DNA of 64,000 nt from NCBI GenBank assembly GCA_027577595.1, contig JANBRJ010000080.1, positions 16,865 through 80,864 of the forward strand. Direction: 5' to 3'. Shown here in pieces: positions 49,006-60,842 of the stretch. The position numbers were made by a program, and so were the translations under genes. Numbering within the stretch: position 1 is the first letter of the stretch; every line of letters begins with the position of its first letter. Source of the DNA: Coemansia sp. RSA 487. Its lineage: Eukaryota > Kickxellomycota > Kickxellomycetes > Kickxellales > Kickxellaceae. The notes below the pieces were generated by a model that made no database searches, was not told the origin of the DNA, and saw only the letters and a program-made list of their open reading frames with translations.

Positions 49006-50460
49006 ATGTTTTCTCAGACGATACGAAGGCTCCCTCGCATCAACACAGTGCGACGGCTTGCCACACTGTCCACGAACGCAACCTCGCCTCGTGTTCTTGT
49101 CACTGGAAGTCTTGGTCAGCTCGGATCCACCATGGTCGAAGCTCTTAGGTAAGAATCGACAAAAGTACTCGAGTTTGTGTGTGGAGGGGGGAGAAAGGGA
49201 ACCACTTTTGGTTCATGTCCAATATTCTCCGAGCCCAGCTCATTTTCTCCGCACCCAAAAAGTCGTTTACTTGTGTTCTGCTTTGGTATCTGCGAAACCC
49301 CCTCCCAATTCAATTCTGGTCTCGTTTGGGGGTGAATTGCTCATTGTGGAAGCAGACACTCAATATTAAAAATGATCGCTGCCAGTTGTCGATCAATGAT
49401 GCATGCCCCTTGATGATTTGATGTGCACGCTACATCATGTTCAGTTCTTCTTTCTGATTTCAATCCCAAATTGCTTTTTTATATAAATAATCGATTGGTG
49501 CCATTGGATAGATCAAAGTTTGGCAAGGACAACGTAATCGGCTCCGACATCAAAAAGCCAACCATCACGCAGCGCGATGCTGGTCCCTTTGTCTACGCAG
49601 ACGTGCTGAACTACCGCGCAATGGAGCAGATCGTTGTGGACAATGGCATCGAATGGATCGTGCATTTTTCAGCCGTTCTTTCTGCTGCCGGAGAACGCAA
49701 CCCTGCGCTCGGGCTGAATGTCAACATCAACGGCTTCCAGAACGTGCTGGAACTTGCCAAGAACCACCGCCTGCGGCTCCTCTCCCCGAGCACCATGGGC
49801 GCATTCGGCCCGACAACACCAAAGGACGGAACGCCTGATCTGACAATTATGCGCCCAAACACAATATACGGCATATCAAAGGTGCATATGGAACTTCTAG
49901 GCGAGTACTACACCGAGAAGTATGGCGTTGACTTCCGCTCGCTGCGCTATCCTGGCATCATCTCGTCCGACACCCTCCCAGGCGGAGGAACAACAGATTA
50001 TGCCATCGATATTTTCCACGGAGCGCTGAAGCAGAACTCTTATTCCTGCTTCCTCAGCGCCAACACCCGTCTGCCGATGGCGTACATTGACGATTGCGTC
50101 AAGGGCACAATGCAACTTCTTGAAACTCCCGAGCACACTTTGTCGCAGAGGGTGTACAACGTGCACGCTTGCGACTTTACGCCCGAAGAGCTGGCCAACG
50201 AGATCCGCCACCAGTACTCCCAGTCCTTCACTATGGAATACCAGCCGGATTTCCGCCAGGCAATTGCAGACACGTGGCCACGCACTATGGCCGATGCTGC
50301 TGCTCGCAGAGATTGGGGCTGGAACCCAGTTTTCGGTATTTCTGAGATGGCGCAAGTTATGCTTGAAAAGCTCGCGCCCGTTTACCGGGACGTCTCTTCT
50401 ATCGGTACAGCTTCCGAAGGCTCTGCTGCCACTGCTGAAGCTGCCGTTCTTGCCCACTGA
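49006..50460 (+). CDS. TDH: L-threonine 3-dehydrogenase, SDR type, mitochondrial
   Basis: Two coding exons, 49006-49148 and 49512-50460, give 363 residues. The donor GTAAGA at 49149 and acceptor GGATAG ending at 49511 (363-bp intron) join through an Arg codon. Exon 1 encodes a basic mitochondrial presequence (MFSQTIRRLPRINTVRRLAT) followed by the Rossmann loop VTGSLGQLG (residues 32-40). Exon 2 carries the STMGAF serine region, the catalytic Y167 and K171 in IYGISKVHME, and TDH hallmarks FRSLRYPGIIS, GGGTTDYA and DFRQAIADTWP. The enzyme oxidises L-threonine to 2-amino-3-oxobutyrate with NAD. This SDR form is the animal and bacterial type, unlike the zinc-dependent enzyme of E. coli. Confidence 0.94.
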
Positions 50461-50578
50461 TCCAACGATTCATATTCCGCCATTTTTCTCTTCATAACAA
50501 GAATTTTGCTTTTTTTTTGCTTTTTGCTCCATTTTACCTGCTGACATTTTTAAAATGAAAAACGAATAGTTATTGTTT

Positions 50579-52219
50579 CTATCGCAGTGTGTTCTTCCTT
50601 ATCTTTGCCAATGGCACGTGCTTGACTCCGCTCACGCTCAAAACATAGAGCACTGAAAACGGAATCAGTGCTATGAACGCGCCGTGCATTCCTTTCATAA
50701 ACGCAGTGCTTATATCGTCAAACAGCGATTGTGGAATGGCAAGCTTGTGAATAAGCGACTGGTTTTCGGCAATGCGATTGATATCCGATGCGTATTCTGG
50801 GTAGGATGTTTGAATCCGGTCCAACCTGGAGCGAAGTATGTTGTTGTTTACCGAGGACATTACTGCGACTACAAGAATCGACCCCAGCGAGCGCATGAAG
50901 ATACAGACAGATGTTGCGATTGCCGAATCGTATCCTATTGCGCTCACTTGGGCAGCAAGTACCAGGTTCTGGATGCATGCGCCGAACCCCACGCCCACTA
51001 AAACCTGAAACCCAATAATCCGGCCTAAACCCGTGTGCTGGTCAAAAGTTACAAACGGCGTCAGCCCAACCAGCAGAAAGAGGCTTCCAAGCCACAGGAT
51101 CTCTCTGTACCTGCCAGTCTTTGCGACCAGGAGCCCAGCGATCAAAACAGAAATAGACTCTGCAAACGACATAGGCAACGTGTATAGTCCTGATGTAATC
51201 GGTGTTGTGTTCTTGACCACAAGCGCCCACTGTGGAATAAATATCAATGGAGCATACGTTACAGAGCCAAAGAACAGATGTCCGACAAATGCAAGGGTTA
51301 CATTGCGGGTCCTTAAAAGACGGTGTGGGAGTATCGGCTCACTCGGAACCGTTTTTTCATAGTAAAAGAACGCAAGAACACTCAGAATGCCAATAATAAG
51401 AAATGAGAGCACTTTGGCCGACGACCAGGAATATTCACGGCCGCCCCATGAAAGCGCCAGGAGAACAAAAACAATGCCAAAAGTCATTATGAGAGCGCCT
51501 CCAAAGTCAATGCGAGTGAGCTTTTCACGCGTTGAGGTGGCTGACGGCTTTGGAAGCGGAATATACTTGAGTGTAACGACAACTGCAATAAGACTGATGG
51601 GAACATTAATCCAAAAGACCACGCGCCAAGTCGAAAGCTGAACAAGGCAGCCACCTAGAACTGTACCTCCAGCCGAGGACAGTCCCCAAAGTCCAGAGGA
51701 TATTCCCATGAATATTGCTCGCTTCCTCTCGTTGTAGAGGTCTGCTATCATTATGTTAAGCATCGTGTACATTCCAGCGCTCCCGAGGCCTTGCACCGCG
51801 CGACTGGCGATAAGCATGTCCATCGACTGCGACGCTGCACACAGAATGGAGCCAACAGCCAGCAGCGTTGCTGCTGTTATAATCGCCGACTTTCGGCCAA
51901 GAACATCGCTGACTTTTGCATATATTGGCTGCAGCGTAGTTGTGGTGATTAGGTAGCTGTTGACTATCCACTCGGCCCGCGACAGGGCGTTAAAGTAATT
52001 AGCGACAGGTACATATATCACGGAGTCCATGGTCATGTACATGCCGGTTAGAAACATGAGAACACATATACCGATTCCTGCTATAAGCGGAGGACTGTCT
52101 TTATCCTCCACCGCTTGTTCGTCTACTGGCGTTGCTGTGTTTTGGCTGGCTTCGATCGCAGTTGTTTCAAACTCTGCGAGAATTAGCGTGCTTGGTTCTG
52201 CATTCCTTCTAGCAGCCAT
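50579..52219 (-). CDS. MFS multidrug/DHA2-type exporter 1
   Basis: The start is ATG 52219 (MAARRNAEPS), giving 546 residues. After a soluble N-terminus of about 45 residues come about 14 hydrophobic segments. Motif A reads YAKVSDVLGRKSA in the first cytoplasmic loop; AEWIVNSYLITTTTLQPIYA and AVQGLGSAGMYTML are typical of the drug:H+ antiporter-2 group. Residues WRVVFWINVPI after transmembrane helix 6 are family-conserved. Such carriers export drugs, toxic metabolites, siderophores or amino acids at the plasma membrane or vacuole; the substrate cannot be told. It has a tandem paralogue immediately upstream. It is convergent with TDH (118-bp gap). Confidence 0.92.
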   Translation of the reverse strand: MAARRNAEPSTLILAEFETTAIEASQNTATPVDEQAVEDKDSPPLIAGIGICVLMFLTGMYMTMDSVIYVPVANYFNALSRAEWIVNSYLITTTTLQPIYAKVSDVLGRKSAIITAATLLAVGSILCAASQSMDMLIASRAVQGLGSAGMYTMLNIMIADLYNERKRAIFMGISSGLWGLSSAGGTVLGGCLVQLSTWRVVFWINVPISLIAVVVTLKYIPLPKPSATSTREKLTRIDFGGALIMTFGIVFVLLALSWGGREYSWSSAKVLSFLIIGILSVLAFFYYEKTVPSEPILPHRLLRTRNVTLAFVGHLFFGSVTYAPLIFIPQWALVVKNTTPITSGLYTLPMSFAESISVLIAGLLVAKTGRYREILWLGSLFLLVGLTPFVTFDQHTGLGRIIGFQVLVGVGFGACIQNLVLAAQVSAIGYDSAIATSVCIFMRSLGSILVVAVMSSVNNNILRSRLDRIQTSYPEYASDINRIAENQSLIHKLAIPQSLFDDISTAFMKGMHGAFIALIPFSVLYVLSVSGVKHVPLAKIRKNTLR

Positions 52220-52717
52220 CTTGATATATACAAATAATAAATTATCTAACCAAAAAGAAAAGGCCAGACGCAAGCCTAGGGATGCAGGATATTACAAAGT
52301 AAGTAGGTATATAATTTGAATGGCAAATAGATAAATAGATGGAGCGCTAAAGGAAATGAGAAAATTTGTTATTAAATACCTCTACCCTCTTTTTAGAAGA
52401 CATGCGTGTTGTATACGAGGCGTCCTTTCCTTCCCATCAACGTTAGTCATTCTGTGGATAAAAGCAGCCACTGCTCAAGTATGCCAATGCATTTCATTGT
52501 AAGCAAAAAAAATACACAATTTGCTTGTACTGCTGTGCATTGTGCTAAAATATAAGATCAATTGTTTAGTCTGTTTTCACAAAAGCTTTTTCCCATAGAT
52601 ATTCGAACTTTTAATAGAACATACTATATTTACATTTTATACATCCCGTGTTCTCCGATATTGTCATAGATCTTAATGTTACTAGAATGAATAAATGGAT
52701 GGCTATTGTATGCTTCA
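52220..52717. other. Intergenic region between the two MFS genes
   Basis: A gap of 498 bp, AT-rich, containing the promoter of MFS exporter 1 and the 3' flank of MFS exporter 2. No repeat, RNA or coding frame was recognised. Confidence 0.45.
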
Positions 52718-54373
52718 TTAGTGAATTGTAGTCTCACGCGACTTTTGGAGCGGTATATGTTTGAAACCGAATGTTGATAACGCGAAGAGTGCAGAGAATG
52801 GAACCAAGGCAATAAATGCACCGCGCATGGCTTTTATAAACGTATCTGTCAGTTCGTCCACAAGAAACTGTGGCAAATCGAGCTTGCTGATAAGCGATTG
52901 GTTCTCTGAAATGCTCTGGATCGCAAGTTTATATTCGGGGTAGGTATTTGATAAGCGACCAAAGTTAGAGTGAAGTATGTTGTTGTTCACCGAAGACAGA
53001 ACTGCAACAACAATAACCGAGCCAATGGTGCGTAGGAATATACATACCGATGTCACTACCGCCGAGTCTTGGCTAGATGCAGCTACTTGGGCAGCAAATA
53101 TAAGGATTTGGGTGCATGTTCCAGACCCAACACCAGCTATTAGCTGGATTCCGATAATTTTACCCAAGCTGGTGTTTTGGTCGAAAAGAATAAACAACGA
53201 TATTCCGATGAGAAGAACAATCCCGCCGCTCCACATAAATTCCATATATCTGCCTGTAGCTCCTACAAGACAGCCGGATACTAGCGCAAGCGTGCATTCG
53301 GGTATTGTAAACGGTAATGTGTATAGATTTGAAACAATGGGTGTCGCGTTTCTTACGACCAATGCCCACATTGGAATAAATGCAAATGGACCATATATCA
53401 CCGCGCCTAGGAAGATGTTTCCAATAAAGGAAAACGCAACGTTCCGAGTTTGTAAGAGCCGTATAGGAAATATTGGTTCTTTAGGGACTTTGTACTCGTA
53501 GAAAAAGAACCCGAGCACGACCACGAAGCCAGCAACAAGAAAGCAAAGCACTCTAGCAGATATCCATGGATAGTCGTGACCGCCCCATGAAAGCCCAAGT
53601 AGGATGAAAACGATTCCAACTGGCATTATAAAAGCACCTCCGAAATCAATACGGGCCAACTTGTTGCGGAATGAAGCTGATGGAGGGCTTGGAGGCTTGA
53701 TAAACAGGAGTGTTACAAAGGCGAAAATAACGCTGATGGGGACGTTTATCCAATACACCACTCTCCAGATAGAACGCTGGATGAGGTAGCCGCCAAGGGC
53801 CGTCCCTCCCACCGACGCCATTCCCGAAATGCCGAAAGTGACTCCCATGAATCCTGCTCGCTTCTTCTCGCCAAACAAGTCGGCTGTAATTACATTTACC
53901 ATAGTTACAAGCCCTGAACTTCCAAGGCCCTCAATTATGCGACTGGCTATAAACATATTTATCGATTTGGATGTCGCGCCAAGGATAGAGCCAACACCCA
54001 TCAATGTTGCGGCAAGAAAAACCGCACTTCTTCGCCCAACAATATCGCTGACCTTTCCGTATATGGGCTGACAAATGGTAGATGCAATAAGGTTACTATT
54101 GACTATCCATTGGGCTTTTGAAAGCGCATTGAACTCGTTAGCAATCAACACATAAATTATTGAATCCATGGTCATGTACAATCCTGAAAGACAGGTAATA
54201 ATACATATACCAACACATGTTGCAAGTGATGGCATGTCGTCGCTGCTGTTGTTAACGCTCTCCGTGGTTTTTATTTTTATAGATTCCTCAGTGATTTTCG
54301 AATTTCCACTGGGCTCTGCCGTCACCAGCTGCACAGCTGGGTTTACCGTGGAATCACCGGCAGAATCCAGCAT
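52718..54373 (-). CDS. MFS multidrug/DHA2-type exporter 2
   Basis: The start is ATG 54373 (MLDSAGDSTVNP), giving 551 residues; the frame extends upstream by 28 residues but with a poor, hydrophobic start. The layout is the same as in the neighbouring paralogue: AQWIVNSNLIASTICQPIYG, motif A GKVSDIVGRRSA, RIIEGLGSSGLVTM, WRVVYWINVPI and about 14 membrane segments. The two proteins share most loop motifs, including SSVNNNIL near the C-terminus, so they arose by tandem duplication, but they have diverged considerably. This copy is visibly more AT-rich at silent positions than copy 1. Substrate unknown. Confidence 0.92.
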   Translation of the reverse strand: MLDSAGDSTVNPAVQLVTAEPSGNSKITEESIKIKTTESVNNSSDDMPSLATCVGICIITCLSGLYMTMDSIIYVLIANEFNALSKAQWIVNSNLIASTICQPIYGKVSDIVGRRSAVFLAATLMGVGSILGATSKSINMFIASRIIEGLGSSGLVTMVNVITADLFGEKKRAGFMGVTFGISGMASVGGTALGGYLIQRSIWRVVYWINVPISVIFAFVTLLFIKPPSPPSASFRNKLARIDFGGAFIMPVGIVFILLGLSWGGHDYPWISARVLCFLVAGFVVVLGFFFYEYKVPKEPIFPIRLLQTRNVAFSFIGNIFLGAVIYGPFAFIPMWALVVRNATPIVSNLYTLPFTIPECTLALVSGCLVGATGRYMEFMWSGGIVLLIGISLFILFDQNTSLGKIIGIQLIAGVGSGTCTQILIFAAQVAASSQDSAVVTSVCIFLRTIGSVIVVAVLSSVNNNILHSNFGRLSNTYPEYKLAIQSISENQSLISKLDLPQFLVDELTDTFIKAMRGAFIALVPFSALFALSTFGFKHIPLQKSRETTIH

Positions 54374-55139
54374 GGTGGTGTTACTGTTATGAAATAAATA
54401 TGCTATAAAAATTAGTTTTTTTTTAAATAACAGAGGAGAAAACGAAAGAAACCTCACGATGCACAGTTTTATGTACCTTCTGTGTGGCTGATAGTGGATT
54501 AATACATATCTTAAAGTATCATGGACAAAGTATTGCTATGCTGTTCTTGTTCTGAGATTACGTACCTGTCATATGTCCTTAGATCAGCTCCCACGAATTT
54601 TTAGTGGCGGAAAATGGGACAATTGTCATTTTTACAGGTACAAATGCCGTTGTCGCGTCTATGCCGTATAGTGTCGATACATTAGAATATTAATAAGCTA
54701 GAAACAAGCCTCACTAGCATACTCCGCGGTGCATAAACAACATAAAAATATGCATATTGCAAATACAATAGCCAAAATGTTCGCTGTGGAAGCTCAACCA
54801 AATGCACTACTACTGTATCCACTTTGAAAGTGCCAGGTACATGGTGCCGTGGTAGAGTAGATGGTCTTTCAAACTTCCAGCCATTCGTAATTATAAATGT
54901 TTGAGGTTTATAGATATTTACTCACACACAAAACTGCAGCACTGCAAGCTACTCGCGCTTTAGACCAGCTATTAAATCATGTGATATGAAGAATTCAAGT
55001 TTCTTTTGCTGCGGGTGATTTGAGAAAACGCAAAAGTGCCAGGTTCAAAGTCTGGAAATTTCTTTTCTCTACTTTCCGCGTTCATTACTTTTAAACACTT
55101 GCAATTTCTTCATTTTGTATATAGCTTCACCGATAAAGA
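54374..55139. promoter_or_regulatory. Divergent region, MFS exporter 2 / DUF4211 gene
   Basis: 766 bp of AT-rich sequence with promoters for both flanking genes. No convincing coding frame, RNA gene or repeat was recognised. Confidence 0.45.
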
Positions 55140-57521
55140 ATGCCACGCAAGAACATGCCAACGAGAAACAGTACACCGACGCACAGACAGACGAATTTAA
55201 AGCCAATAGCCACGAGCAGAAGAAACGCAGACACTTTCGCAGTTGGAATGGAGGACGAGTGGGCCCCACCAGACGACGAAATTGGACAAACGTTGTCACA
55301 AGCTCTGCGAGGATCTAGAAAAGACAGAGCTAGGCGCGCGTATCCAACAGTTATACGTGAGCACCTGTCAGAAGCACCTCACCTAATGGGACGACAAAGG
55401 AAGGCAGTCAACGACGAACAGAGACACACTAGTGTAGTTTCTCTAGAGTCGGACGATATCCCTAGCGTTGACGCTGTAATTTTGGGCTATGACAAAGCAA
55501 GCGTGTCTGACAACAGCTATCTGCAAGATAAACCACCCGCTAATGACGATGTATCTGTGGATTCACCACCTAATGAACAACAACAGAACGACATAATTGC
55601 AATGTTTTCGGATGACGAAGACAATCACAGTGCCAAAGAAATCACAGCAAGCTATCAGAAATCCCCCAGCCAAGGTACCACAGCTGAAGTATCTGCCAGA
55701 GAGCCAGCTATAATTCACGACTTTGGCGATGATGGATCCTCAAGCGCCTCTCATATGGGATTCATCGACGAGGAGAGCGCCAGAAACTACCAGCGGATCC
55801 TTGCGAATAGTAGAAATACCAAAATTGGAAACATAGAGCGTGTTAAAAAAGGAAGCAAAATGACAGGCAAAAAAGTAGAATCGCCTGGAAGATCTTTGAC
55901 AAGTGCACTCTCTGACTCGGATTCTGAAGATAGCTTTGTAAGAGTAAGGCATAGCCATTCCTTACATCATAAGTCGCAACAAGAGAGCGACTCTGAGGTC
56001 GGTGATGAACCTGGTGTACTAGATAAGCGTAGGATTATTGGCCATCGGCTACGCTCATCGGCTAGACCCAAGCGGACTTTGCTAAGCCGCTATGAACAGG
56101 CACGGTTGCGGGCGCAGCATTCGATCGGCAATTCAGAACCAGAGAACAGCGACCTTGACCAAGACGCTATTAAGGATGCGCAAGGTATCGTGGATGATGG
56201 CTACACCAGTAGAATCGACCACTTTCGGAAAAACGATCGGGAAAAGGTTGATATGCCTGATACAGACTCTGAGACAGAGCGTATTCCGCGTAAAAGCGTT
56301 CTCGTCATACATGATTCGAGCGAAGAAGGTGATAGCGATTTCATATCCGAAACCGAAGAGTTTTACCCGGCAAAGAAACAGCCAGCTACCAACGCAAAGC
56401 TGGAAAAGTTTTTGTCGGTATTCGAGCCCAATCGGAGAAAGCAGATGCATCAGAAGCTAGAGACGAAGAACGGCTTGGGAAGGAAATCTGGAAGTTTGAA
56501 CCCAGACGTTGCTGGATCGCCACAACACCGCCCAGCAAAAATAGCCAGGGGATATAGCGATGAACTGGACGACGATTTGGCAGATTTTATAGTTGACGAA
56601 GAAGAAAATGCTGGCGAAGATGAAAGCGGATCTGATATCGCGAATGGTAGCAGTCGGCATGTTGTTAGTATTGATAATCACAAGCCCAATATCGAGGTTC
56701 TAAGCGACGGTGACCTGCTTTCGGATTCAGATCCTGATCAATCTGAGCGAGAAGCAGTGATGGCGCAGATGCCAGAACAGTTTAGCCAGTTTGATCTGCC
56801 GACATCGTTCAAAACTTATGTCCAGTACTTGGTATATTGGCTATGCAACGGACGTCATAAACCAGAGCTGAGTAACAAAAACGCAAGATATTTCTTTTTC
56901 GCATACATCACCATCGCCCGTGTCATTGATTCAGTCGAACAGAGTCTTGTGGAAAGTTCGGCATGGGTTGACAGCTTCCGACGCGATCTTCATAGCTATC
57001 CCGAAATACATCTTTCGCGTATAGCTGCCATTGAAGGATGTGATGCTTGCCATTTTCGCAAGAACCGTACAGCAACATTTTGCCTAGGGTTGCTAGGAAA
57101 GCCATACGATCGCGAAGTGCTGATCCCTCCGCACCCAGGAGAATATCCTACACTCAGTTTCGATGACACGCAAGACAGTAGCCAAGATAACCTGATGGTC
57201 GTGTCTGATGATGAGGACTCTGACTTTGAAACAGGATTTTTGCAACGAAAGCATAGCGTTGTGGAGTATAACGTCGGAAGGACCTGCAAGCAAAGAGCAG
57301 AAACCGGGCATGAACTGCACCACTACTTTTACCATCTTGCTTATCTTGTGGAAATTTCGCTGAGCACCCTTTCTTTCCACGGGGAAAGCAATGACGGTGA
57401 ATGGATCCACAAGGAGCCAGAGGATTTGGTCGAGATGCTTGACGGTCAAGGAATGGTCGACAAGCTATTTACCAATTTTAAAGACCTTTTGTCTCGTTCA
57501 AAGTCTGGGTTTGCTTCGTAG
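55140..57521 (+). CDS. DUF4211 / CCDC82-like nuclear protein
   Basis: A 793-residue protein, ATG start. The first about 470 residues are disordered, strongly charged and Ser/Asp/Glu-rich, with SDSDSEDSF- and SDTDSETE-like casein kinase 2-type clusters and basic patches. From about 476 the DUF4211 region begins: DDDLADFIVDEEE, FKTYVQYLVYWL, YFFFAYITIARVIDSVEQSL, a Cys pair in GCDACHFRKNRTATF, and HELHHYFYHLAYLVEI. This order matches the C-terminal domain of human CCDC82 and fungal relatives. The function of the domain is not established; the charged arms and CxxC suggest a nuclear, perhaps zinc-binding, chromatin-linked role (inference). It is convergent with NAT9 (72-bp gap). Confidence 0.82.
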   Translation: MPRKNMPTRNSTPTHRQTNLKPIATSRRNADTFAVGMEDEWAPPDDEIGQTLSQALRGSRKDRARRAYPTVIREHLSEAPHLMGRQRKAVNDEQRHTSVVSLESDDIPSVDAVILGYDKASVSDNSYLQDKPPANDDVSVDSPPNEQQQNDIIAMFSDDEDNHSAKEITASYQKSPSQGTTAEVSAREPAIIHDFGDDGSSSASHMGFIDEESARNYQRILANSRNTKIGNIERVKKGSKMTGKKVESPGRSLTSALSDSDSEDSFVRVRHSHSLHHKSQQESDSEVGDEPGVLDKRRIIGHRLRSSARPKRTLLSRYEQARLRAQHSIGNSEPENSDLDQDAIKDAQGIVDDGYTSRIDHFRKNDREKVDMPDTDSETERIPRKSVLVIHDSSEEGDSDFISETEEFYPAKKQPATNAKLEKFLSVFEPNRRKQMHQKLETKNGLGRKSGSLNPDVAGSPQHRPAKIARGYSDELDDDLADFIVDEEENAGEDESGSDIANGSSRHVVSIDNHKPNIEVLSDGDLLSDSDPDQSEREAVMAQMPEQFSQFDLPTSFKTYVQYLVYWLCNGRHKPELSNKNARYFFFAYITIARVIDSVEQSLVESSAWVDSFRRDLHSYPEIHLSRIAAIEGCDACHFRKNRTATFCLGLLGKPYDREVLIPPHPGEYPTLSFDDTQDSSQDNLMVVSDDEDSDFETGFLQRKHSVVEYNVGRTCKQRAETGHELHHYFYHLAYLVEISLSTLSFHGESNDGEWIHKEPEDLVEMLDGQGMVDKLFTNFKDLLSRSKSGFAS

Positions 57522-57593
57522 AAGTTTTTTCATCGCCATCAATAATAAACTCTCAGAAAGCTAAGCGCAACTCAAGAATACATTTATTTGTGT

Positions 57594-58416
<823 letters not shown>

Positions 58417-58835
58417 TATATTACGGTGTCTATATCGAAAATCTGCCTTTGGGTTCTAAACTGCAACAGTTGGTTAGAAGAGTCTTTTATCAGCTCAAGA
58501 TGGCAGGGTATTGGCGCCAGGTGCAATCTGTTTCATAAACGTTTGCTTCTTCAAAAGGCATATCACTTGTAAATGGGATTGCACAACATATTTATGATTA
58601 TTACACGTGACAAATAATGATTCACACTTTTCGAGAAACAGATCAAAAATTTTCGAACAAAGCAAGTAGCTGCGAAATCAAACCAATCATGGAGAGCATC
58701 CGTTTTTTTAGCTGTCCAAGATTCGAATTGTACCTTGCTTGCTTTTGCATACTGTCATTTACCTGTCTTCCTTTTATTTCCCACTATATCAATTTGATTC
58801 GTAAACAAACAAGAGCCTTGATATAAATTCAGAAA
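58417..58835. promoter_or_regulatory. Divergent region, NAT9 / PheRS beta
   Basis: A 419-bp region with the promoters of two divergent genes. A short plus-strand frame of 69 codons (58617-58826) is not protein-like. No TATA box is convincing. Confidence 0.45.
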
Positions 58836-60677
58836 ATGCCGACGCTCGCGGTTGACAAGGAAGAGCTGTTTGCTCATTTGGGAAACAAGTACGACACGGA
58901 GCAGTTCAGCGAGCTGTGTTTCGAGTTTGGAATCGAGCTTGAGGAGGATGTAAGTTTTTTATTATATTTTCGCAAACTGGCTTAATACCCAACTCGATAC
59001 AAAGCTAAAAACTAACACTTTTCTCAATTCACTTTTTTATAGACGTCGCAGGAGGGCGAGCTTGCTCCAGGAGAGCGGGCACAGCTAAAGATCGATATCC
59101 CCGCAAACCGCTACGACCTGCTGTGCTTTGAGGGGCTATCGCGCGCACTCGGCATTTTCTTGGGAATCGAGGAGACTCCAAAGTACAGGGTTGTCCCAGT
59201 GGCCAGGCCGCACCGGATCACGGTAGCAAAGGAATGCGCGCAGATCCGCCCGTACGTAGTCGGTGCGATTCTCCGGGGCGTCACGTTCACGGAGGAGCGC
59301 TACAAATCGTTCATTGACCTGCAAGACAAGCTGCACAGAAACTTGTGCCGCAAGCGTACGCTTGTATCCATCGGCACGCACGATCTTCAGACCGTCCAGG
59401 GCCCTTTCACCTATGAGGCACGCAAGCCCGAGGACATCAAGTTTGTCCCTCTCAACCAGACCGAGGAGATGGACGGACACCGCGTGATTAAGTTCTACGA
59501 GTCCGATATGTACATCAAAAAGTTCTTGGATATCATCCGCAACTCGCCCGTGTATCCGGTGATCTATGACGCCAACCACACGGTCATGTCGCTGCCGCCC
59601 CTGATCAACAGCGAGCACAGCAAAATCACCATGGACACGAAGGACGTCTTCATCGAGATCACTGCGACTGATATGACAAAGGCCGTTATAGTGCTCAATA
59701 TCTTGCTAACCATGTTCAGTTGCTACTGCAAGGACCCGTTCACTGTCGAGCCCGTCGAGGTTGTCTACCCAGATGGTAAATCCGCTGTGTATCCGGAATA
59801 CGAGCCCCGCACAGTGAAGACGTCGTCAACGTACCTGAACGGCATCGTGGGCATCAAGCAGACCGACAGCGAGATCGTAGGTCTTTTGAAGCGGATGTCG
59901 ATGGAGGCCACTGTGCAAGGTAGCGAGATCAGCGTCAAGCTTCCGTTGACGCGCCCAGACGTTCTCCAGGAATGCGACATTGCCGAGGATCTGGCCATTG
60001 CATTCGGGTACAACAACATCCCGCGTGTGCAGAACAATGCGGCCACTGTTGGAAAACCGCTGGCGCTGAACACGCTTTCTGACATTGTGCGCCACAAGAT
60101 GGCGATGAGCGGGTGGATCGAGGCACTGACGCTGAGTCTGTGCTCACACAAGGAGAATTTTGAATTCATTCGCCGCAACGACAAAGGTGACGAGGCTGTT
60201 GTGCTGGAGAACCCCAAATCGGCTGAATACCAAGTGTGCCGTACGTCGCTGCTTCCCGGTTTGCTCAAGACGATCCGCGAAAACATGAAGCACGCGATGC
60301 CGTACAAAATCTTCGAGGTGTCGGATGTTGTTTTCAAGGCGCCAAGCAAAGAACGCGGCACCAGGAACGAGCGCCACGCGTGTGGACTGTTCTCGGGCTT
60401 GTCTGCACAGTTCGAGGTTACGCAAGGGCTGCTGGATGCCGTTATGGTTGCCATTGCTGTGCCGCCATCCACAGAGAGCGGTAGGCACTACTACCTGCGC
60501 GAATCGGAGAATCCGACGTACCTGCCTGGTCGCTGCGCCAGCGTGATGTACACTGACAAGAACGGCGTTACGACTGCGATCGGTTCGATCGGTGTGATCC
60601 ATCCCGAGGTTCTGACCAACTTTGAGCTCGATTACCCAGTGTCAGCGTTTGAGATCAACATTGAACACTTTGTCTAA
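58836..60677 (+). CDS. FRS1: Cytosolic phenylalanyl-tRNA synthetase beta subunit
   Basis: Two coding exons, 58836-58949 and 59043-60677, give 582 residues. The 93-bp intron (GTAAGT...TTATAG) lies in phase 0 after LEEDD-like sequence, so exon 1 contributes [20 protein letters not shown] and the start of the B1 domain. Exon 2 starts [11 protein letters not shown] and has [17 protein letters not shown], the B3/B4 editing region ([27 protein letters not shown]), the B5 domain and the catalytic-like core ([41 protein letters not shown]). Length is close to the human FARSB (about 589). It forms the alpha2-beta2 synthetase with FRS2. It is convergent with the GH15 gene (165-bp gap). Confidence 0.96.
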
Positions 60678-60842
60678 ACGAGCAAGTGTTTCTTTCCCTC
60701 CCTATCTTATCTACATTGGTAGAACGTAGTAGGCTGTATCAGGGCTTTCTTTGACGGTAGTTGAATCGATAATATATAAAACTCCATTGGAGATAATCTC
60801 TTTTTTCTTTCAATCTGTGGTTATTGGAACAAGGAGTTGGTT

